This document shows positions 56,190 through 64,000 of a stretch of 64,000 bases of DNA, piece by piece. The stretch is taken from assembly GCA_033961575.1 (NCBI GenBank), contig CM066727.1:3744001-3808000 (forward strand), read 5' to 3'. Within the stretch, counting starts at the first letter, position 1. Each line of letters opens with the position of its first letter. The DNA is from Aselliscus stoliczkanus (Eukaryota; Chordata; Mammalia; Chiroptera; Hipposideridae). The position numbers and the translations under genes were made by a program. The notes beneath the pieces were generated by a model, which was given only the letters and a program-made list of their open reading frames with translations, made no database searches and was not told the origin of the DNA.

Positions 56190-57040
56190 ACTTATGGATA
56201 CATTTCAAACTCAACATATTCAAGACTAAACATTCTTTTCTTTTCACCCAAACTTGCTTTTTCTTTCTTGGGGATGGGAGTTCCTCAAACTGGAAAACTA
56301 AAAGGCTCCCAGGACACCACTATTATCCCTCAAGGTCTCAATCCCTAATGGTCACCTAATCCCAGCACATCTGTGAAGTCACCTCCACCCTGGCTGCCAG
56401 GGTTGGAGGTCAAGGCCACGCCATGTCTCACTGAGACTGACCTCACCAGCAGACTCGTCACAGACTCCTGGCCCTGTCACACCACCTTCCAATCCACCTC
56501 CACTCACTGGCAGAAGAATCTTTCCAAACATTAGTTCCTGTGGCGTTTCAAAGGTAAAATCCATCGGCGAGCCTTCATTGCATCAACACTGAAATTCAAG
56601 CCTCCTTAAAATGACTCTCGCGGACATCATGACCAGGTCCCTCTCTGCCCCTTCACTGTACCCGGTCCCTGCCTCACATCCTCAGCCCGGGGGAAGTGAG
56701 CTGCCTGCAGCTTCCTGATCCGTCGGGCCTCCCTGCCCGTTCACTGCCCCTCAGCCCGGAACACCCTTCCTGGCCCACGAAGCCCGGTCTCCCGAGGGAG
56801 ACCTCCCCTGGCTGCCCTCCAGCTGGGCCCAGCGTTCCTCCCATGGTGGCTAGGGCATCCTCTGTGCCGCCATTATATGAAATGATCACGTCGCGTGTAA
56901 TTTTCCTTCCTGCCCCTCGCCCCCCACACACACTAAACCATCAACTCTGTAATGGCAGAGACCATCTCCTCACGTTGGATGCCCCCACCCCACACAGGAC
57001 AGACCCGTGGAGGAGAGTAGCTCAGGGCCACTGCATGACG
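56190..57040 (+). mobile_element. L2 ORF2 end and 3' untranslated region, sense
   Basis: TTTCAAACTCAACATATTCAAGACTAAACATTC, TCACCTAATCCCAGCACATC, CTTCATTGCATCAACACTGAAATTCAAGCC, ATCATGACCAGGTCCCTCTCTGCCCC, CTGCCCGTTCACTGCCCCTCAGCCCGGAACACCCTTCCTGG, CCCGGTCTCCCGAGGGAGACCTCCCCTGG and CATCAACTCTGTAATGGCAGAGACCATC follow L2 in order over about 850 bases, the longest sense L2 here. The 156-codon frame 56696-57166 lies mostly in it. Confidence 0.8.
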
Positions 57041-57312
57041 CCCAGAGGAGAAAAGTGGGTGGACTGTGGCATCGCCACTTCCTCGGACCTCAGAGACGCT
57101 TTCATGTGCATCCCTGTAGATCGTTATATTTTAGAAACACGACATGGATGGACATCTGGCTTCTGAGTAATTGAAACACTACCAGGGATTCTTCACAAGT
57201 GTCCCTCATAAAGTAGGGAATGAACCCACTGGCCCGAAATCCCATTTTAGCACCTAGAGTTTTGTTAATCTAGAAACTATTCAGTATCCCTGACCAAATT
57301 TAGCAGAAGCAC
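57041..57312. other. No gene or recognisable repeat
   Basis: Unique sequence between L2 and MIR. Confidence 0.4.
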
Positions 57313-57511
57313 GGTGAGTGTTTTATATACACGAAGCACTGTTTGAAGTACTTTTTCTAAGAGATTTTTCTTTGTCCTTTTCACAATTACCCCAAGGGGA
57401 AAGTACTATGATACTGTCCCAGTTTTACAAATGAGAATGCCAAGGCACAGAGAGGACAAATTAACGCTACAATGGCAAAGCCATGAGCAAGCAAGCTGGG
57501 GTTCATAGTGG
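57313..57511 (+). mobile_element. MIR SINE, sense
   Basis: AGTGTTTTATATACACGAAGCACTGTTTGAAG, CACAATTACCCCAAGGGGAAAGTACTATGATACTGTCCCAGTTTTACAAATGAGAATGCCAAGGCACAGAGAGG and CAATGGCAAAGCCATGAGCAAGCAAGCTGGGGTTC follow the MIR core and its downstream part. Confidence 0.8.
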
Positions 57512-58199
57512 GGTGTCCCCGAGTTTAGCTGCTGACCACGCCAACTCACCTCTTGCTTGTGTAGCTCAGGAGCTGAATTTCCCTTATTTTTATCCAATGT
57601 CAGCCAAGTTCCTTGTGCCTGAACGCTACCCAATAGTTTGAATTCACTTTCCAAATAAAACAGAACGAGCGATATTTTAAAGGTCCATTTACGCACTAAC
57701 AAGCGCAGGCTGTTCCGTGTGTGCCAGGCCCTCCCTAAGCACCTCCTGGAATTGTCCTTGTCCTTCTGATGACAAGCACGCCGCCTGGTCCTCCTCGCCC
57801 ACACCCACGTTTCTTAGCCCCCACCCTCCATTCTACACACTCTGCTGTCAAATGGCTGGATTCCTGTTTGCAAATGATCAGCCATTTCCCAAAAATACTA
57901 AACTTGGTCTGCATATTATTTTTTAGTAATACGCCATATATATTTTTTGTGATTAATGACAGATTGATTATCGATGATCTTTTTAAAAATGGAGGAAGTC
58001 TACTTCGAAATATAGTAGGAAAACCCATGTCATAGAGAATAAAAAGGAGAAATCAGTGCATTTTGATCAAAGTAAACAACTAAGAAGGACATGAAAATAA
58101 TTCAACTTCTAGGACATGCCAAGGTGTTAGTAAGCATTTAATTGACTTTTAAGGAAGATTTGAGAGCAAGGGTCAATTTTTTTAAGATGCAGCACTTGA
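57512..58199. other. No gene or recognisable repeat
   Basis: Mixed sequence with the 132-codon minus frame 57406-57804, which overlaps the MIR and has no domain. Confidence 0.35.
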
Positions 58200-59790
58200 C
58201 TAGCACTCATCAGATGAAAAAGGGCAGGTGAAAGCCACTGCTGGCTTCAAAACAGGCCCATTGCACAGGGGGATGTTAGCGTCCCCTTTCCAGCATGGCG
58301 GTGCCCTCTGACCAGATCCTGCAGGACGCGGAGACACAGTTCTTACCTCTGGAGCCAGAAGTGGAGACAGGGGGTGGCCCACTCACCTTTACTGAGGCCC
58401 CTTCTCCGCATGAACTCGCAGGGTGCGCTGGTCTCCCTGGCAGAGGGGCAAACACTCCAAGAAGTCACGGGAGCCCAGGACGGAAGGATGGAGCAGATCT
58501 TTGAGAAAATCTCACCAAGAGTCACCAGGGCCAACTGGGGCCCAGTGGAGAGATGAGCCACTAACAGCGAACGGGCGGATTCAGAACAGAAATCCTCATC
58601 TCACTCTGGATTCGAGAAATGTCCAGCCCCCATCACAAAAGCAGAGCAGGAGCCCACCTGAGAGGTAAGCTAGCGTCCGGAGCCGCAGCCTCTCACTGCG
58701 CTTCCTCCGCCTGGCCGGGCAGCAAGGGCTGCAGGTGGGCAGGAGCCCCGGCCCAGGAGGAATGACGCGCACCTGGGTTTGGCAGGGCCTGGGCCCCCAC
58801 GCCTGCCCCGCGGAGCTGCCTCACCCCACGGGCTTGGCGCTGCCTGCCAGCCCTCGGCTCCCGGGAGACCCGCATCCTATTAGGCAAACCCCAGCCTTGC
58901 ACCACCTCTGTGAAGACTCCCAGCTTCCAGCGCACTTTGTTCAGCTCTGATGGGGAGCCGTCTCCCTCGGGCACCTCCTTCCCGGGGTGTCCTGGGTGAC
59001 CCCCGCAAGCAGGCTCCGTCATCAATGGATTGCGCGCCCGCCAACGATGGTGATGATGACAGAACCCAACCGCACCTGATCTGCTGGGGGCGTGGCAGCC
59101 TCAAAGCAGGTTGCAAAGGGCAGAATTCCCAGCAGCTGCTCCAGACACAGCCGTCCATTAAGCTTCCAGCTGCAAAGGGGCAAAGCTACGGCCTGGAGCA
59201 GGAATGACTGCTCTGGGGATGCACCTGTAGAACAGACGCGCCTTGCACTGGCAGGTGTGGCGATCAGGGGTCAGGGCAGCCCGCAGGGCTGTCTCTTCGC
59301 CCTGTATCTACCCAGTTCTCTCCCGCTCTCCGCCACGTGGCTCAGACCTGCCGCGTACCTTTCGGTTCCCTGCTTTTTCAACGGCTCTCCAGTTGAGGTC
59401 AAAGAGGTCAAAGGTTGCCTGAAATGGTTCTCAGAAAAAGACTCCTATTTCATAAGGAGAAAAGAAACTAGAGGAAAAAATGCATCCATGGGCGAGTGTG
59501 TGCGTATGGGGAGCAGGGACAAGCCCCCCCAGAGAGAGCGAGCGCCGCCTGGCTGGGCTCAGAGCCAGGCCCCTAGCTCTCCAGGCTCCGGCCTGCGCAG
59601 GTGCGGAGCCTCCCCTCCCCGCCCCCCAGGAGGACGGGACCAGCGCCAAAGCCCCACTTTCTGCCACAGCCAGGAACGGTTACAGGTGGGGCAGTGAGCG
59701 CAGTGTTGGATCATCCTCTCAAACTGCGGCCCGCGGGTTCCTGCCCATCTCGGTCAATGGCAGCCTCTGCCATCCAGCTGCTTAAGAGAC
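58200..59790. other. GC-rich block with overlapping chance-like frames
   Basis: A second GC-rich stretch, densest around 58640-58860 and 59500-59700, with visible but less dense CpGs than 4925-5850. A plus frame of 201 codons (59092-59697) and frames of 110 codons on both strands overlap each other, the pattern of stop-poor GC-rich sequence. A homopolymer-rich CCCCTCCCCGCCCCCC run lies near 59611-59626. No known domain, TATA box or exon partner is seen. Confidence 0.35.
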
Positions 59791-59844
59791 AAGGCGAGAG
59801 TTGTTCCCTTGATTCCCCCAAAGCAGGTCTTAGATTGTCTAAGT

Positions 59845-60010
59845 CTCTTGATTTCTGTTGTCCGTTTTGCATTCTCCCGATGGTGTGGAAGGGTTCCCTT
59901 TTCTCCACATCCTCACCGGCACTTAGCATCTGACTTTTTGATGATGGCCATTCTGACAGGAGTGAGGTTTGAATTTCATTTCCCTGGTTGATGAGCGATG
60001 GTAAACTTCA
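59845..60010 (-). mobile_element. L1 ORF2 fragment, antisense
   Basis: GGTGTGGAAGGGTTCCCTTTTCTCCACATCCTCACCGGCACTTAGC, CTTTTTGATGATGGCCATTCTGACAGGAGTGAGGTTTGAATTTCATTTCCCTGGTTGATGAGCGATG is the antisense of the L1 ORF2 C-terminal region. Confidence 0.8.
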
Positions 60011-60711
60011 GTGAGTTTAAATTTGTGTTCTAGTTTTGGTCAAAGGGCAGAGCCACCCAAGTAGACACCAGATTTTATTTTTGCGGATGAAATAAGTTGA
60101 GCCCTCTGACATACAGTGGGCTCTCTGTTGCAGATTGTGCTAAATACTTGTCATTGCCTCTAAGTACCTGGTCTTTTAAAAAGGCAGTAACACAAGCACT
60201 TCTGAGAGATTGCATTACTTGGCCTTAGCTCTGTTGAAAACAAACTGAAATATCTCATAAACAAATAGAAAACTATCTCATGAGTATGATAGCTCAAAAG
60301 CCATTATTATGATAAATTAAATCTATAAAAACTATAATTTACTCTTCCACTACAAGAGCTAATATTAGGTGGCTGAATGGTGAAAACTTTGAATGTTGAC
60401 AGCTTTTTCCTGAATTACTTCATGGTTATTACTAAATTAAAACTCACTGAGTAATTATTACATCAATCAATATAACTCTCTAACATATAGCACAGAACTA
60501 AAGGAGATTGAATACAGGGAATCACAATTCTTACACTCATGTAATTCACATTTCTGAAGAGGCAGGTATAAAAATTCATCTAATAATGTAAAATGGAAAT
60601 AAGTGTGGTTGGAATGTTCCAAGTTCTATTGGAACTAAAAGGGGGAAAAGGTAACTTAGTATATTTTATCAAACACATTTTTAAAAATCCCTTCTCTCAT
60701 TCTTCTCTTAA
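60011..60711. other. No gene; AT-rich
   Basis: Nothing recognised. Confidence 0.4.
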
Positions 60712-61432
60712 AAAAACTCACCTCACACCTGTCATGATGACTATATGAAAAAAAAAGACAACAAACACTGTCGAGGATATGGAGAAACTGTAACCCTTGA
60801 ACACTGTTGGTGAGAAGGCAGTATGGTCCAGCCTCTATGGAGGCTCCTCCAAAAATTAAAGATAGGCCACATGATCCAGCAATTCCAATCCTGAGTATTT
60901 ATCCAAAAGATTTGAAATCAGGAAATCAAAGGATATTAACACTCCCATGTTCACTGCAGCACTAGTCACAATGGCCAAGATGTGGAAACAACCTACATGC
61001 CCATCAGTAAACGAGTGGATAAAAAATGGCACATACATGCCATAGACTATTATTCAGCCTTAAAAGGGAAAGAAATCCTGCCATATGCAACAACGTGGCT
61101 GAACCTGGGGCATTATACTGAATGAGATAAGCCAGTGACAGAAGGACAAACCTTACTCGATTCCATGTATATCACATACCTAAAATAGTCCAATGCGTAG
61201 AAACAAAGTACAGAACACTGGCCAGCCAGGCCCGAGGGGCAGGCTACCTGGGGAGATGCTAATGAATGCATATAACGTGTCAGTTGTACAAGATGAATAA
61301 GCTTGAGATCTGCTACATTGTAACTATTGTATAGTTACCTATACTGTATTGTATTGCTTCAGAGGGTAGATCTCATGTTAAGTAAATAAAATGCAAGATA
61401 AATAAAAATTAACAGTTAAAAAAATTATAGGA
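60712..61432 (+). mobile_element. L1 (L1MB-like) ORF2 C-terminus and 3' end
   Basis: CTCACCTCACACCTGTCATGATGACTAT, GAGGATATGGAGAAACTGTAACCCTTG, ACACTGTTGGTGAGAAGGC, CATGATCCAGCAATTCCAATCCTGAGTATTTATCC, ATGGCCAAGATGTGGAAACAACCTACATGCCCATC, TATTATTCAGCCTTAAAAGGG and GATTCCATGTATATCA follow ORF2, then a 3' region with GTATTGCTTCAGAGGGTAGATCTCATGTTAAG. Collinear over 700 bases. Confidence 0.9.
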
Positions 61433-61560
61433 GAGATATTATTTTCAGTCTTAGAGAATGAAAAAAATTCAAAGAAGTTAACCAAAATCACACAGCTATT
61501 AAAGAGCTGAAACCAAACCAAATCTTACTTAACTCCAAAGCCTATATTTTCCTGTACACA
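61433..61560 (+). mobile_element. MIR-like fragment
   Basis: ATTATTTTCAGTCTTAGAGAATGAAAAAAATTCAAAGAAGTTAACCAAAATCACACAGCTATTAAAGAGCTGAAACC fits the MIR phrase ending in CACACAGCTAGTAAGTGGC. Weak. Confidence 0.5.
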
Positions 61561-62999
61561 AACTTCTATAATCAAGGAAGTAAGGCTGTGGTCCGGAAAT
61601 GGAAAACTGTGACATGGATGGTGGACAGGGTTCATATGAACACAGAGTGAGGGGGATAGTTTAAGTGAGTGTTTGTATTATATCGGTTTGTGTATTATGT
61701 AAGAAACTGCAGAAGAAAAAAACGCACCATCTTGACTAGAATTTTTATATAAAGGAATTTAGCAAATTAACACTGATCTGACAAACAGAAGGCAAATTCT
61801 AGTAGACTTGAATATTAACATGAGAAGCCCTCTTTCTATTATATGATGAGGATTGGGCCTTAATGATCTTGGATATGGAACAATGAAAATGAAGAGTGCT
61901 CAGTAAGACATCACGTGTTTCAGAGCAGACTACAAAGGAGTGCAAATGTAGGCTGTGTGTCCAGGGATGACACAACCAAATAACGTGCAACAGGAACTGA
62001 AGAAAAAAAAAGGAAGACATTTTATAAAAATCACAAATCCTTCAAGGCTTTTTGGAATCAAGTTGGTGCTAAAATCTGAAAATTTCAAAGAGTTTGTTTC
62101 TGATATAACTGTACAAAAAAGAACTTAGAAGGCATTATAAAAAATGTGAAAAATCAAATTAAACCATTAGGAATATTGACAATATTGTTCAGTCGCTGTT
62201 CAGATTTGAACAGATTTGTATTTATTCAGCCCATGTGTGAGAAATGACCCATTTAACCTTGTCAAGTGTTACAACAAGATTTGCTGAAGCACAGACAAAA
62301 TGAGGGTAGTTCAAACCAAGTGGCACTGTCCGTGGGTTCCAGGAGAGAACAAAAAACTAAGGAATTCCTAAAATGAGTATTTGTAGAAGATAAACTTGTG
62401 AGGAAAAATTACCTTCTAAATGAGAAAATAACATTTTGGCTGTCAAGCACCTGATGAATTTAAGAAATAGTAAATAATTTGTAATACCATTGATGATGGT
62501 TTTGAAATACTGCTCCCAACCTGAGTGATATATCTGGAAATGGTTATGAGCGAATCTACCTGAAACATGGAAAGGTTATTGGCATTTCCTAAGTGCTGCC
62601 TTTGAAGTGAGTTTCATGACACCTCCTATGTGAAATCCCATCAACTCAGGAAAGAATCCTGCTCTAATGGGCAACAGCTCTGTTAGCCAAAATGTTAAAA
62701 ACTTAAACAAATAACTGATGGCTAAATGTGGTCGCGTGAAGTGTCCTGAGATGGAAAATCAAGGAACAATTTCACCTTTGACAATTCGGGAAATACGAAT
62801 TTATTAGAAAAAAAAAGTGTGAATACTGACAACATGATTTGCAAACAATTAACTAAACATGGAGGTGCTAATGTACATGTTTATTCATCCAATGTTTACT
62901 CATGCCAGAGATTTAAGGAAATTAAAAATGATCCCTGCCCAAAAGGAACACGTTGTCTAGTGAAACGACATATATCACAAAGCAATTATAGAATGAAAT
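61561..62999. other. No gene or recognisable repeat
   Basis: AT-rich unique sequence; the 61-73-codon frames here have no match known to me. Confidence 0.4.
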
Positions 63000-63350
63000 T
63001 CTGACACTCGCTACAACATGGATGAACCTTGAAAGCATTATGCTCAGTGAAGCCAGACCCAAAAGGACAAGTATGGTATCTTCTTACACAAGGTGTATCT
63101 AGAATAGTCAGATTTGTAGACACAGAGAGTGGAATGGTGGTTTCCAGGAGCTGGAGGAGGCGGCAGTGGGGAGTTAGTGTTTAATGGGGACAGAGTTTCC
63201 GGTCCAGAGGGTGGAAAAGGCTGGAAATAAATGGTGGTGACAGCTGCACACACTGTGAATGGACTCAATGCCACAGAAGTGTACGCCTAAAAATAGTGAC
63301 ATATGTTTGACCACTGTAAAAAATACTGAAAAATATCATTAGCAATTATA
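63000..63350 (+). mobile_element. L1 (L1MB/MC-like) 3' end
   Basis: ACAACATGGATGAACCTTGAAAGCATTATGCTCAGTGAAG, TGGAATGGTGGTTTCCAGGAGCTGGAGG, TTAATGGGGACAGAGTTTCCGG, AAATGGTGGTGACAGCTGCACACACTGTGAATGGACTCAATGCCACAGAAGTGTACGCC follow the end of ORF2 and the 3' untranslated region. Confidence 0.85.
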
Positions 63351-64000
63351 ACAGGTTGATATCTTAAACTAGAAATCTTTCCCTATAGAAGTAATTTTCA
63401 AAAACTAAAATGCTGATTTGAATAAAAACATCATTTTTCACTTACAAATTATCCTCCTTTCTCCTCTTTAATTATGACTAGAAAATCAACGAAGGAAAGA
63501 AATTAAGGAGAAATATTAAAAAATGTTTACCTTAAATGTATATATCTATTTGAAAGAAATGATATATACATAATTTATAATATATAAATCATATATGTAT
63601 TGTAGTAAATATATCAAGTAAATAACCTCTAGATTTTTTTAAACAAAACTAGAGGAAAGAAAACAAAGCAGAAAATATGACTCACACATTTTCCAGCATT
63701 CAGCTTTGGTACTTACCAGCTCGTGTCAGAACAGGAGACGCTGAGCAGGTCCCATAGTTAAGCTAACTCTTCAAGTGTGTATGTACCAGTCAAATGGCAG
63801 GTAACGTTGTCATTAGCAGAACCCAGTAAGTCATCATTGTTATTCTCTTGCGTGAGTTAGTTTAGACAAAAAAAAAAAAAAAAGGAAGGCAAGGACGGGG
63901 GAAGAACAAAGAAAAACAAATGTCATTGGTAATAGTAGAATAGTAAGAACCTCCAAAAATCATCTCCCTAAAATCCACTTTACCAGAACTCTGGAAACCA
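63351..64000. other. No gene; AT-rich, with a poly(A) run
   Basis: TATATACATAATTTATAATATATAAATCATATATG at 63565-63600 is low-complexity. A run of about 16 A at 63869-63884 could be a retrotransposon tail, but nothing upstream of it is recognisable. Confidence 0.4.

Noticed and set aside
56696..57166. 156-codon plus frame
   Set aside because: Mostly within the L2 3' region, with no domain.
59092..59697. 201-codon frame as a gene
   Set aside because: Same reason: GC-rich sequence with several overlapping open frames on both strands and no domain.

Overview
This 64 kb window reads as a vertebrate nuclear genome, specifically a placental mammal, and I see no protein-coding gene, exon, tRNA or rRNA I can defend. 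The reading frames are short and scattered and show no exon-like conservation, splice pairing or known gene family. What dominates is a typical mammalian transposon mixture: ancient L2 and MIR, old L1/HAL1 pieces, and many MaLR and ERVL long terminal repeats. Three L1 3' ends carry a tail with GTACAC..TGAAA and TGTCACCCCAATAAA (10083-10330 +, 24945-25540 -, 33484-33605 +), which I associate with bat L1s. A TA-flanked MITE-like DNA transposon whose termini resemble CCGTGTTTCCCCGAAAATAAGAC and a piggyBac relic also fit a bat. Chiroptera is therefore my best guess, but it is an inference.

Layout. 1-3660 holds a decayed ERVL pol on the minus strand (reverse transcriptase, RNase H, integrase core), broken by two MaLR LTRs on the plus strand. 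4925-5850 is a CpG-dense block. 7958-14520 is a composite of old L1 and HAL1 on the plus strand, interrupted by a young L1 3' fragment and a MaLR-like LTR. 15.6-17.9 kb has microsatellites, an AT-rich block and a probable old LTR. 20.7-23.4 kb holds L2, an MLT2B-like LTR and a further LTR. 24.9-25.5 kb is a lineage-specific L1 on the minus strand. 29.6-37.5 kb alternates L1 and L2, with the MITE inside a MaLR LTR at 32.7-33.0 kb. 39.7-40.6 kb carries a piggyBac transposase relic. 41.5-44.1 kb is a cluster of four MaLR LTRs. 46.4-51.0 kb has L1, a long antisense L2 that contains a 32-bp minisatellite and is split by an LTR, and HAL1-like sequence. 52-64 kb has further LTR, L1, L2 and MIR pieces, with a second GC-rich block at 58.2-59.8 kb.

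No set of genes works together here. The biology visible is the insertion history: nesting gives relative ages (ERVL pol older than the MaLR LTRs inside it; L2 older than the LTR at 49.1 kb; MaLR LTR older than the MITE at 32.7 kb; old L1 older than the bat-type L1 at 10.1 kb). The strongest candidates for a second look are the piggyBac relic, the MITE, the minisatellite inside L2 and the CpG-dense block.
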